From: Helianthus annuus
Taxonomy: Eukaryota; Streptophyta; Magnoliopsida; Asterales; Asteraceae
Length of the DNA: 64,000 bases
Assembly (NCBI RefSeq): GCF_002127325.2
Contig: NC_035438.2
Span: 146,953,207 to 147,017,206 of the forward strand
Direction of reading: 5' to 3'
This document shows positions 1-9,785 of this stretch, piece after piece (the first letter of the stretch is position 1; each line of letters begins with the position of its first letter). Under the pieces are notes generated by a model. It had not been told where the DNA came from and did not search any database. It saw only the letters and a list, made by a program, of their open reading frames with translations. Made by a program: the position numbers and the translations under genes.

Positions 1-1
1 A

Positions 2-250
2 CCAGTTGAAATCACGGACCGGGATGTGAAGGTCCTCAAAAACAAGAGAATCCCTCTTGTTCGAGTTCGCTGGAACTCCAAACGTGGCCCTGAGTACACA
101 TGGGAACGCGAAGACAGGATGACAGAAAAGTACCCTCAGTTATTCGACACCAATGCAACCACTACTGAGACTGAAGCTACTACTTCGGAATTTCGGGACG
201 AAATTCCAGATCAACGGGGGGAGGATGTGACACCCCAAGAAAACCAGTGA
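2..250 (+). pseudogene. Pol C-terminus with chromodomain tail (Gy1, partial)
   Basis: This is the last 82 codons of a gypsy integrase. It contains the chromodomain-like stretch typical of Tekay/Del chromoviruses (IPLVRVRW, then GPEYTWERE, then KYPQLF), which in this family is thought to steer integration to heterochromatin. The visible part is open, but the N-terminus lies off the window, so intactness is unknown. The frame runs through the polypurine tract and stops 25 nt inside the 3' LTR, so the final residues are LTR-encoded. It also passes through the pre-PPT hairpin at 187-207. Confidence 0.8.
187..225 (+). promoter_or_regulatory. Pre-PPT hairpin and polypurine tract of Gy1
   Basis: GGAATTTCG (187-195), loop GGA, then CGAAATTCC (199-207) form a perfect 9-bp stem. 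It is followed by a purine-rich tract (ACGGGGGGAGGA, about 214-225) that directly abuts the LTR start TGTGACACCCC. The purine tract is the expected plus-strand primer. The hairpin recurs in the other elements (see findings). Confidence 0.75.
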
Positions 251-1084
251 ACAATACAGTTTACCTAGCTTCCTCAGTGAGTGCATACCAAATTTCGGGA
301 CGAAATTTCCAATTAGTTGGGGATAATGTGACAACTCGAACTTTAGACTTGCTTTGATGTAACGTTACGTGCTTATGAGAACTGAATTATATGATTTTAA
401 ATGAATATTTGTTTATGTGCGTTATGTGTGTATGTATGTTATGTGTTGCACGAGCCCAAACTACACAAACCGGTCACACAAGCCCGTTTGGGCCACACTT
501 TGAAATCGGATCCATTAGGCAGCCGAGTTGGGCTCGGCCCACCCCTCTACCGTGTAAACACCTTAGGGACTTGGTTATTTTCTCATTTGTTACAAACACC
601 ATCACACACACACAACCCTAGACTCTTTTTCTCTCTCTCTCTAGGTCGCTTGGAACCCGACGGCAAGAATACCCCTACTCGGATCACCCTCTTTTCCTTC
701 TTTAATCCGGTTAGTGATTATGTTATTGGTTGTGTGTTATTGTTTGTATGTTGATAATTGCTTGATACCCGAAGGATTCTTGTTAACATGTTGTTTATGA
801 TAATAGTTATTATTGATTGTGAACCGGCTGCATGATTATTGAATTGGATTGGTCCGGATGTTGTTTGATAACCGGTTGTGATTAAAGAGTTAGGTTGCAT
901 GCTAGTATGATGATATGATTATGATTCGGTTTAGTTTTGATGCTGTTCTTAAACATGAAATGAACATGTTGAATGTGTTTTGAAACTGATTAAATTATGA
1001 GTTTGATCTGATTTCCGAAACTGCCAAACTTGTTTGCTGAATTTACGGTAGTGATTGGGATTGAATTTAGGAAATCAGGAAAAT

Positions 1085-1322
1085 CAGTTACACACTGGGT
1101 TGCGACTCAGATTGCGAGTCGAAACCTCACGGTCACGACTCGAGACCACAACAGCACCAGTCGAGACCATGGTTGCGAGTCCCGTTGCGACTCGTAACCG
1201 GACCATGATGAGCCGAAATCACCATTGCGACTCGCAACCTCCTGTTGCGACTCGTAATCTCCTGCTGTGACTCGTAACTCTCGGTTGCGACTCGAGATCG
1301 CCGGTTGCGACTCGAGACCACC
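1085..1322 (+). repeat. GTTGCGACTCG short repeats in the Gy1 LTR
   Basis: About ten imperfect copies of a core GTTGCGACTCG(AGACC), some as the reverse form, are packed into 240 bp. The soloB LTR has a matching block at 28975-29180, so this is a family trait and not local noise. Spacing is irregular (roughly 20-30 bp), unlike a satellite or CRISPR array. The function is unknown. Confidence 0.8.
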
Positions 1323-1843
1323 TTTGCACGTACATCGGTTTGGGCCTACACTGTCACGGGCCCAACCGTTTGGACCAATGATTGGATTTGTGGACTGTTT
1401 GTTATTGGACTTGTATGCGTTTACTATTTGGGCCGATTGAGAATCTGGACTGTTTAGATTGGGCCGTTATATGAATTGGCTGATATGTTATTTGGGCTGT
1501 TTGTATTTCGGGCTTAGACATTGGATCGCACATGAATATTCATGCTATGCTTTTACCTGTTCACATGCATACGTGATAGTAACGTGTTAACAAATGTGGT
1601 GCACACGTGTATTACCTTAGTCAAAACCTGACTTGTATAATAACCATGATAGGACGAGGTTGACCATTTACTTGCTACCTGTACTCTTTGTGTATCTGCC
1701 GAGCAAACCAAGGTGAGTTCACACAGCCAAGGCATGGGATTCCCGGGTTGGGAAGTGGGTTGAATATGTTGATATTAAAAGAGTTACTCGTACTTACGCA
1801 TTCTCTAGACTATAGACCATCGTCCTCAGGTTAGTCAGGACAC

Positions 1844-2218
1844 GTTGCGTAAAGCCTACGTAACCCAGTAATTTCCATATGTCTCCCGGGTCGGGAGGAC
1901 ACGTTACGTAAAGCCTACGTAACCCAATACCATCCACTGGCTTCCGGGTCGGAAGGCCACGCTGCGTAAAGCCTACGTAGCCCCCACGCGTACCAATGTC
2001 CTCGGGGAAGGGCACGTCACGTAAAGCCTACGTGACCCTGTATGTTTTCCTGTTCTCGGTAAAGAAGAACACATGGTTGGAAGTTAGTCTAGTAAGTACC
2101 ACTAATGAGAAGCCCTCATTAGTAAGGATAAACGTGGGAAGCCCCCACCAGTAATATAAACACAAGGTTTGGGAAGCCCCCACCTTTAGTACACACTAGT
2201 ATGGGAAGCCCCCACTAG
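1844..2218 (+). repeat. Array of eight AAGCC-loop hairpins in the Gy1 LTR
   Basis: Eight inverted repeats share an invariant AAGCC loop. Stems are at 1844-1864 (GTTGCGTA/TACGTAAC), 1903-1923 (GTTACGTA/TACGTAAC), 1961-1981 (GCTGCGTA/TACGTAGC), 2016-2036 (GTCACGTA/TACGTGAC), 2101-2123 (ACTAATGAG/CTCATTAGT), 2134-2148 (GTGGG/CCCAC), 2164-2186 (AAGG..TGGG/CCCA..CCTT) and 2196-2218 (CTAG..TGGG/CCCA..CTAG). Units 2 and 3 are each preceded by a second hairpin (CTCCCG-GGT-CGGGAG at 1883-1897; CTTCCG-GGT-CGGAAG at 1941-1955). Stems vary while pairing is kept. The position is in the downstream half of the LTR, so it is probably transcribed. Confidence 0.85.
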
Positions 2219-2577
2219 CTAAACTTATGCACTATGTTATGAACTCACTTTCTGTGAACTCGCTCAACTAGTTTGTTGATTATTTGTTGCATGCCTTGCA
2301 GGACCTTAGGTACATTATGGAGCTTGCACAGGGAGGGGCAGGTCATTGTGGGATCTGGATCATGAACTTTATCTGAACTTATAACTATTTTGAGATTTCA
2401 TACTATGCTTCCGCTATTTGAACGATGTTTGGTTTTTGAAACATCAATCATGTCATGATGATTTACATTAACTGCTTTTATTATTAAATGCTATGTTTGA
2501 TATGATTGATGGCTTGATCCTGGTCAGTCACGCTCCCAAGCGGTGGTACTCCGCGGGTGGATTTTGGGGGTGTGACA

Positions 2578-3090
2578 TACCCAATACTACGTCGAAACCA
2601 GCTAGTTTAAAGGGTAACATGGATAAAGGAAATGAGTGATTCCTAATGGATATAACCCATCCATCTAAAACAGTTGAGACTGTTTCCAAGCTCCCATCAG
2701 CTAATTCTACTTCAAAGTTCACTTTCAAGGCTTTAACAGGCAATTTTAATAACTCACAAAACTTATTATCCACAAAGGATTTATCTGCTCCAGAATCAAA
2801 TAATACTCTTGCGAATACATCATTGATAAGAAACGTACCGGTTATGACGTTGTCGTTCTGGATAGCCTCTTGAACATTCATCTGAAAGACCCTGGCATTG
2901 GTCTTTTTCCCTTCTTCAGCCTTCTTCACTATCTTCGGGCAGTTAGTCTTGATGTGCCCTTTTTCGTTGCAACTATAACAAGTTGCATCCTTCAGTTTCT
3001 AACATTCAAGGGTCCTATGCTCAGAGGACTTGCAAATCCCACATGCCTTCGGCTGGGATTTCTGTTCACCTGCACCTTCCGAAATGGTGC
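2578..3090 (-). pseudogene. Zinc knuckles and protease fragment (Gy2)
   Basis: On the minus strand this continues gag in a shifted frame: a knuckle-like CGICKSSEH..C, a TAG stop at 2999-3001, a second knuckle (CYSC..H..C), then an aspartic protease with the active-site motif FDSGADKSF and the later GFDVVLGM motif. The fragment ends at the Gy1 insertion, just after the flap-to-C-terminal part of protease. The frameshift from gag and the stop make it non-functional as it stands. Confidence 0.8.
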
Positions 3091-4106
3091 TTCTTGCAAA
3101 CATTGCACTTGGGCCTATTGCCCGACTGTCGGTCATTCTTCTTGGTCTCTGATCCCTTCTTGTGGTCACGATTCCCCTGATGCTTCTTGCTTGACCTACG
3201 TGAATCGTCATCTTCACGTTTTCTCTTCTTAGTGTCAGCATTTCTCAGAGATCTCTGTCTTACTGCATCCAGCGTAAGAGACAGAGATATATCTGCCACG
3301 GATCTAAATGTAGCAGGCCTAGAAGCCTTCACGCTAGCTTTTATCTCTGGGGCCAAACCCCCAATGAAACGCGCGATCCGTTTGGGTTCCGGGGTCACAA
3401 GGTACGGAACCAATCTTGACAGGGTGTTGAAACTTGTGAGATAAGCCTGGCAGTCCAGGTTCTTCATGACCAGTGATAGGAAATCAGACTCTATCTTCTC
3501 AACCTCATGCTGAGGGCAGTAGTTTTCTTTGATGAGAGCAATAAATTGCTCCCATGCCATGCTATACAAAGCAACCTTCCCAGAGGCTTGAACCAATGAT
3601 CTCCACCAAGCTAGGGCTTCACCCTTGAATGACTGGGATACAAACTTCACCACATCCCTCTCAGCACAACCACTAATGTCCATAACTATGTCCATTTCGT
3701 CTAGCCAGGTCATACAATCCACCGCGCCTTTTTCCCCAGTAAAATCTCGGGGCTTGCAGGAAACAAAGTACTTATACGTGCAACCCTTGGCGCGAGGTGT
3801 ATCATTGAACACTTTATTCTTAGGACGGACACTATTCTCATTTGATGAGTGCCGATCGTCGTCCTTCTTAGGCTTAGATTGGGTCGAGGGTGGTTTGCTG
3901 TGAGGTTCAGAATGGGTTCTTGGTTTAGAGTGTGGTGCAGATTGGGTCCTGCTTCGAGACTCGCTATATTCTTCGTACTGCCGATCCAAGGCCATCTTAA
4001 CAGCGTCGTCTACCAAGGCTTTTAATTCCGTGCCCGTTATATTAATTTGGGCGTTATCATTGTCATCCTCTTTTGAATGACTATCAGCTCCATTTGGGTC
4101 AGCCAT
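3066..4106 (-). pseudogene. Gag polyprotein of Gy2
   Basis: This is a 346-residue minus-strand ORF. Residues 1-105 are hydrophilic, with a short SKPRTHSEPH-type repeat. Residues about 108-260 match the retrotransposon gag domain (GCTYKYF, FTGEKGA, ALAWWRSL, FRSVADIS landmarks). A basic stretch and a knuckle-like CNVCKKHHFGRC close the ORF. Gag forms the cytoplasmic particle and binds genomic RNA. The ORF ends at a frameshift within the nucleocapsid region, so two knuckles and protease are out of frame. On the minus strand, CAG lies 14 nt upstream of the ATG. Confidence 0.85.
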
Positions 4107-5083
4107 TGAAATCTTGATCTGCTACAAAGAATATGACAGAATTTTATTAAGGAGTTTATTATGGAATTGTCTTTTATGGCAATTCATTAACCATGGTAAA
4201 CATAGACCATATTTGGTTAATTTGTTACTCACTTTTATTTAGGATTTGAATATAACTTATCCTATTTACAACAATATTGTTAGTGGCACAAAAGCCTAGT
4301 CACATGGACGTTTTATATATATCAGCCAGGATTTCAGAGAATCAAGGCATGAAGGTTTGAACCATAGTCCTTTTACCTTTTCTGACAGGGAGTCATAGAC
4401 TACAACTGTCTTTTGTTCTTATATAACAATAAGTATGGCCCGTAGGCACTACATCACTATTGGATGTTTGATAAGTGATCATCTTAATTGATGATTTAAA
4501 CCCATGATTTATGAATCATTAATTTAGGTCTAGGAATCATTTGAAGGATTCTTATATAAGAATGACGCGTGCGATTTTAACGGATCACATCTACCAAGAA
4601 TGTTAACATGTTTACAAAGGTTAACAGGAATCTGAATCTTTTACTCAGGTCTCACCATCTTGGCCAGGTCTTATAATGACACCAGGCTAGGTCTCACTAT
4701 TAAGATTCTTTATTTAGGTAGACTTATTTAAAAGGAATGATTTTTAATTTATTTCATATAATAATGTATTAAAATGACAAAAATGAAATTTATAAACTTA
4801 ACATTCCATTAATCATAAGAACGATTACACCCTGCCCTAAACGGGACTTTTAAATAGATGAAATACCTACGCAGAGGTTTACAGAAAACAAGTCCACGCA
4901 GAGACCAAATACAAGGATAGATGTCCGCACAGGGACAAAAGATAAGTCCACGCAGGGACTGAATGGCAATGGTCCACGCAGGGACTAAACATACAATAAA
5001 TGTCCATGTAGGGACTAAACATACAAATAAATGTCCACACAGGGACTTGATTAAAATAGGAGATACAACAGAACATATAAAGA
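4107..5083 (-). other. Gy2 region between ORF0 and gag, no gene
   Basis: This AT-rich stretch of about 980 bp between ORF0 and gag has no convincing ORF. The end next to ORF0 contains the tandem repeats at 4888-5050. Elsewhere I see only two-fold echoes of a short 'aggtctcac' phrase (about 4650-4700). It could be an intron or leader spacer. Confidence 0.5.
4888..5050 (-). repeat. Tandem TCCACGCAGGGACT repeat
   Basis: Six imperfect units of 26-33 bp, each built on the core TCCACGCAGGGACT followed by an A-rich spacer. Units lie at about 4893, 4920, 4947, 4973, 5000 and 5031. The block lies just downstream of ORF0 in the element's own direction. It creates a short spurious Cys/Trp-rich ORF on the minus strand that I do not regard as a gene. 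Confidence 0.8.
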
Positions 5084-6283
5084 CTAATGATCTCGCTTCT
5101 TCTTCCCCTTTAACAGGTTTGCTAAGCCCTTGAAGAATCCACGATTGTTCTTACGTTCTTGCTCAAAATCTCGTTCTACCTTATTCAAACGGTGAAGGAT
5201 TTCTTCCTGCTCCGGTGGGGAAAAACGTGGCTGCTGTGACGGTTGTTGAACCGGAGGTCTAGCAGGTGCTGGATACCCATGGGCTGCGTATCCTAATCCC
5301 CAAGGAATTCCATAAGGTCCTTCGGGATGGAGAGCGTTGTAATTGGCCGGTACCAAGTATGGGTCGGCATCAGCATAATTATAGTGAGTGTGAGTCGGCA
5401 ACTCAAACGGGTTATGTGCTGTGGATCCGGCGTATGCTGGTATCGGGTTATCATAGCCGAATGGTGGCGGAGGTGGTGCAACTGGTGCAGAATTCACCTC
5501 TGCAGGGTGACTCGAAGGTCCACCCATTGCTGGGTCTTTAGGCAGTGGCGGAAAATGGTTTGCACTCGAGTGGCGAGGGGTGCTAAAGTGAAATTCCCCT
5601 CCTCGTGTGGACATCCGTGTGCCTGATCTCCTACACCTTGGCGGATCTGGAGGTGCTTGATGAACTGGTGGCGGTGGAGGCGGTGGCGTAACTGCTGCTG
5701 TTGTTGTTGCTGCTGGTGAGGTGAAGAATGGTGAGAGGGTGTAAAGTACCATTCGCACTGGTTGAACCTCGCCTGGTAACTGTCTGGACCCTGATAGGGT
5801 TCCATGAAAGGATGACCCATCAGAGATCTCGATAGGATGGTTGGGAGTACCTCTTGCAGGTTCGATGGGATCCGTGTCCTCGTCCATATCTACCGCATCA
5901 TCTTCGGAGAAATGGTCTTTGGGTCCTAAAGGGTTATAACCTATTGGTTCTTGGACATAATCAGCCGGGTTGAACTGGCCTTGGAAGAAAGGAGTGGGAT
6001 CGCCATAGGAACGGTGCGAAACAGAACGCTGGAGAGGTATAAACGAAGGTTGAGGGTTAATGGGCTCGTTCTCCGAATTTGGTCCAAAAGAGTGACGGTA
6101 TGAAGGTGTCGAACTGTGTGAGGTAGACCGTCTTGCGGGCTCAAAGAGGTTCCTCCTACGCCTCTGAGGTTCCTCATTCCTTGTGCTGGAAGGTGCTCGC
6201 ATGTTGGAAGGTCCGGCCTCGTGATCATTGTGAGTAGTGATCGGCCCTTTGCCTCTTCCTCCTCTTCTGATTGCTGGTGGCAT
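5084..6283 (-). CDS. ORF0 upstream of gag (Gy2), proline-rich, 399 aa
   Basis: An intact minus-strand ORF lies between the primer-binding site and gag. It starts MPPAIRRGGRGKG. It has a basic Arg-rich N-terminus (QRRRR near residue 40), an acidic patch (about 128-137), PPPPPPP and PPPPPF runs, a Tyr/Pro-rich part (about 290-345), and a C-terminal predicted helix ending in the cationic FFKGLANLLKGKKKRDH. No known domain is recognised. Gy5 (44849-45700) and Gy4 (30630-31174) have an ORF in the same slot. CAG precedes the ATG by 6 nt, possibly a splice acceptor. An accessory nucleic-acid-binding role is a guess. Confidence 0.7.
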   Translation of the reverse strand: MPPAIRRGGRGKGPITTHNDHEAGPSNMRAPSSTRNEEPQRRRRNLFEPARRSTSHSSTPSYRHSFGPNSENEPINPQPSFIPLQRSVSHRSYGDPTPFFQGQFNPADYVQEPIGYNPLGPKDHFSEDDAVDMDEDTDPIEPARGTPNHPIEISDGSSFHGTLSGSRQLPGEVQPVRMVLYTLSPFFTSPAATTTAAVTPPPPPPPVHQAPPDPPRCRRSGTRMSTRGGEFHFSTPRHSSANHFPPLPKDPAMGGPSSHPAEVNSAPVAPPPPPFGYDNPIPAYAGSTAHNPFELPTHTHYNYADADPYLVPANYNALHPEGPYGIPWGLGYAAHGYPAPARPPVQQPSQQPRFSPPEQEEILHRLNKVERDFEQERKNNRGFFKGLANLLKGKKKRDH

Positions 6284-6440
6284 ATTTCCTGCTTAACAAA
6301 TTTTAAATCAACAATAAACACTAAAAGACAAACTAGAACCACAATTCGAATTTGTCCTATGTTCTTGTCTAGACTCGAGTATGTGCAATTGTGTCATCGA
6401 GATTAAACACATAAGGACAGTGTTTAATTCACTCAACGTT

Positions 6441-6453
6441 GGCTCTGATACCA
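6441..6453 (-). promoter_or_regulatory. Primer-binding site of Gy2
   Basis: Minus-strand TGGTATCAGAGCC lies three bases inside the 5' LTR end. It matches the plant initiator tRNA-Met primer site used by most Ty3/gypsy chromoviruses and fixes the orientation of Gy2. Confidence 0.9.
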
Positions 6454-8875
6454 ACCTGTCACACCCCGATTTCCACACATTTCACCGGTGGGCCCGGTGG
6501 GGGATTACCGTGACGTAGTTGGCAACAATATATCAAACCACACAATATTTAAATGCACAGCGGAAGCATAAAGATAGATATATTTCAACCATCGAATGTA
6601 ATATCCAAGTATCACAAGTAGTCGAAATAAATCCACAGGGGATCAAAATAAAATAGAAACATTTTTCAACAGATAGTGGCATCCCAAGCATGCGAGACTC
6701 TAACGATGCTAAGGAGTGGCCAGCCTATTTCGTGTAGAACCTGCATTTAATCTTTTTGGGGAAAATACGTCTGTTTACACTGGTAAATACATTCAACCGA
6801 CACTTTTGTAAAAGGTTTAATAAAATTGATTTGAATGCACAAGGCACAAACTCTTTATAACTTGGGATAATTAATCAAATTGAATCTTGTAAAAGAATTA
6901 CATGTTCACTATGCGTTCAGTCACCCGGGTCGTGCCGGGTTTAAGGTTAATTAACACACCACATAGCATAAAACCGTGGCGGGAAAACCAACGGTCATAC
7001 CTTTATCATCATGGACACATTGTCGGGTGTACGCCTACACCCGCGTGTCAAGGTCGTGGCCATTTCGTAAAATGATGCCAAGGATATCCGGGACATGGTC
7101 ATTAAGCTCCCAAAGGCGTAAAGCCAACAAAACAAATTTTTAAACGGGTCACATTGATAATACCCAACTACTAATGAGTTGGGGTCAATTGCCCGACCAA
7201 GCGGTATTTTGTATACCGTAACCCAAGCCCGTATAACGGAAAATACGTTAAAAGTATTTACCTGAGCAAGTAATAACCTCAACAAACAAATGCAAGTATC
7301 TTTTACTGGTCTCCTATTCTGGAACGAAGGTTTATAACAACCTATTATAATCCTAACGGGTCTTTAATTTAGCCTTAGCTTAGACCGGTCAGTTTCAAAG
7401 GATAATTACGGTTTAATCGCGTGAAAGGCGAAAACCGGGAATGGAATGTGGTTTGGACCCAACAAGTTTGAAGACTTGTTTTATATGGGTAATATAACCA
7501 CACTCTGGATTTTGAAGTAAAAACGATAAGGTTTGACCCGTTTCGGCTAGTTTATGTAAACTAGTTACATAAACCTAACCGTACGCGTAAAAGGCGTAAC
7601 GGGTAACCGTAAGAGTCCTACACAGGTTTCCTAAGTTAATATGCTCTAAAGAGGTTGTGGTATCAGTAGGATACCTTCCATTATGCCCATAACGAGTTTA
7701 ATCCCAATATACGCCCCGTAGGGGTATTTCGGTCATTTTAAAGATTATAAAAGAGGTTTCCGAGTTCTACAGGAAATCTGAGTTTTCCGAACAGTTTATA
7801 AAGTCCAAAATACTCTATTTACTATTTAAAATCAGTAACAACTGGATTCGGGTCAAAATACCTTGTAGAACTCATTTTATGTTCGAAATGGGTATATTCG
7901 GTATTTACCGAATCAATGCCATAACCGTAGGTTATGAGCAGGTTAAAAATAGTTAAAAATCTTTAAAAATCCCAAAATATTATTTTACATCAGTGTGTAA
8001 AAGGTTTGGTGTCGAATTTGGGTTTAGATAGGCTTTATGCTAATTGCGCCGTTTAATTACTAAAGTTTCCGTAATTGCGCTATTTAGCATAACTCCTATT
8101 CTAGACCTCAGATTAACGTGAAATTTTAGGGACATGCTTAGAAATCAGTAACTAAGGTTAACGTTCTTTCACATGTCCAAAATTCTCGTTTTAAAGTAAA
8201 AAGGGCGTTATGGTCAACTTTTAAGCATTTAACGGAAATGTGCAAAAGACTCGGACAAACAATGAACCGGTCACAGAGGGTTATACCATCACGTAACCTG
8301 GCCCTAAGAGAGTCCTAAGGCATATCTAAATCATACCATAACGGGTCAGAACTGAAGTCAAAGCAAAAGTCAAAGTTTTGCGACTTTCGGTTCCGAACCG
8401 GGTCAAAATAGTAAATGGTCGGATCAAACAAGCTTAGACCACTTATAATACTTATTATCATGTTGTATGAGTGTTAGAACAGGTTACACACCATCTACAT
8501 TACTGATTATGTATAAAATCGAAAGTTAGCATTCTGTTGACTTTTTCTAAGAAACTTTGACCCGACATTTGGACTAGTTAGAGTGGGAATCAGAGGGTGC
8601 CCTTTTAAGGGTTTAAAGCCCACATAATTACCAACATATAACTACCTTTGATTCGGCTAATCACTGGACCAATTGTGATTATCCGTTAAGTCAATCGTTA
8701 ATTACGACGGATTGACTTTTAAGCTATATCTAAGCAAAACTTAACCAAGAAAGGGTGGAGCACACTTACAAGAGTCCTATGCACGACCAGGGATGAGTAT
8801 TGAAGGCACTTGAGCTCCAGAAATGATCAGAAGTGTTGTTTGAAGGTGTGAAGAACATTGATGCACTAAGTGGCC

Positions 8876-8882
8876 CTTTATA
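8876..8882 (-). promoter_or_regulatory. Putative TATA box of the Gy2 LTR
   Basis: Minus-strand TATAAAG, about 180 bp downstream of the GC-rich palindromes and about 910 bp from the LTR 5' end in element sense. This is a plausible core promoter for the genomic RNA; no start site can be seen directly. Confidence 0.5.
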
Positions 8883-9060
8883 GTAAACTACACACCTTAG
8901 ATCATTGACAACAATGCCTACAAGTGTTCTTGGATGATCACCAAGTGTCCCTGAGTGCTAGGGACATTTAGGGGGCGCCCATGCTCTTAATAATGGTCCA
9001 TAAGTCGGTTAAAACAGCAAACAGTGCTTCTGTCTGACTTTTCTGCATCTGGGAGGCTGA

Positions 9061-9181
9061 CGCGGCCCGCGTCCAAGATCATGTAACCTTTACGCGGCCC
9101 GCTTGAATCTCAATGTCAGAGCCCATATCTTCACTGTCAGCGCGGCCCGCGTAAAGCCCTTTGCTACCTTTACGCGGCCCG
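9061..9181 (-). repeat. Four CGCGGCCCGC palindromic motifs
   Basis: Copies at 9061-9070, 9093-9102, 9141-9150 and 9172-9181. In element sense the motif is GCGGGCCGCG, the same motif repeated in the Gy5 LTR and present in Gy6, although the LTRs are otherwise unlike. It lies upstream of the TATA box. Confidence 0.8.
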
Positions 9182-9785
9182 CCTGAGACCTAAAAGTAAG
9201 ATTTTCAAATCTTTTTCATTATTGCAGCTGGCCTTTGGCGTTTCGAAGGGGTAACTTTGCGTTTTGGGCCTCTTTTAATTACGTATATGGGCCCCGTGAC
9301 TTTTACCCGCGCCGTTAAGTCCTCGGTTAATTTATTACTACCCGAAAAGTCCTAACTTTCATCGTTGACGCTTTTAACCCCTCGCATACGAATTTGATCA
9401 TAACTTTCTCGTTTTAAAACAGAACTTCGCGAAATTTATATCGTACAATCTAATGAGCGTAATTTACTGTTACAATGTCTCGGGTTCGTTAAAGGGTCAC
9501 TCAGAGGTATGACTTAAACATGTTGACACATTTAACCCCTGTAGTTTGTAATCTCTCACTTTCTTCCGCATTTCGTTCCGTACGATCCATGATTCATTCG
9601 TTTGAAGGTACGAGCATCATTTAGGGTTACTGTATAGTATATTTATCCCTTGTTGACATTTTGAACCCTCGGATTCACATACTTTCTATGTTTGTCAACT
9701 TTAGTCCTTATTTAGCATTTATTACCACGTGTAAACTTATGACACGTGTCAATACATTATAGGACGCAAAATTTTGAGGTGTTAA

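Larger units (their letters stand above)
1..2577 (+). mobile_element. Gy1: 3' end of Tekay-like Ty3/gypsy element
   Basis: The window opens inside the end of a chromovirus-type gypsy element. The visible parts are the C-terminal tail of pol (2-250), a polypurine tract (about 213-225) and a complete 3' LTR (226-2577). Immediately after the LTR the sequence becomes the minus-strand protease of Gy2, so Gy1 is inserted into Gy2. The candidate right-hand target duplication is TACCC (2578-2582); the left copy lies outside the window. Confidence 0.85.
226..2577 (+). repeat. 3' LTR of Gy1 (2352 bp)
   Basis: Starts TGTGACACCCC and ends GGGGGTGTGACA, and follows a polypurine tract. It belongs to the same family as soloB (27788-30271): both share the start, the near-identical last 60 bp, and GTTGCGACTCG repeats. 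Inside the LTR, at 290-333, there is a second copy of the hairpin, purine tract and TGTGACA start module, which suggests an outward shift of the LTR boundary. It carries two repeat blocks described separately. No host gene is visible in it. Confidence 0.85.
2578..9785 (-). mobile_element. Gy2: 5' half of a gypsy element with an extra ORF
   Basis: Reading on the minus strand: 5' LTR (9785 to 6457), primer-binding site (6453-6441), ORF0 (6283-5084), a leader with tandem repeats, gag (4106-3066) and the start of protease. The element is cut at 2578 by Gy1, so the rest of pol and the 3' LTR should lie left of the window. On the right it interrupts the Gy3 reverse transcriptase, whose reading frame begins again just outside the LTR. 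Confidence 0.85.
6457..9785 (-). repeat. 5' LTR of Gy2 (about 3.3 kb)
   Basis: In the element's direction it starts near 9785 (TTAACACCTCAAAATTTTG, probably a mutated TGTAACACCTC) and ends CGGGGTGTGACA at 6457, next to the primer-binding site. It contains a TATA box (8876-8882) and four GC palindromes (9061-9181). No coding region was found; the short ORFs are random. The outer boundary is uncertain by 1-3 bases because the terminal TG is degraded. Confidence 0.8.

Noticed and set aside
1085..1322. Short regularly recurring repeats that could suggest a CRISPR array
   Set aside because: Spacing is irregular, units are imperfect and partly inverted, and the block lies inside an LTR of a plant retrotransposon and is shared with soloB.
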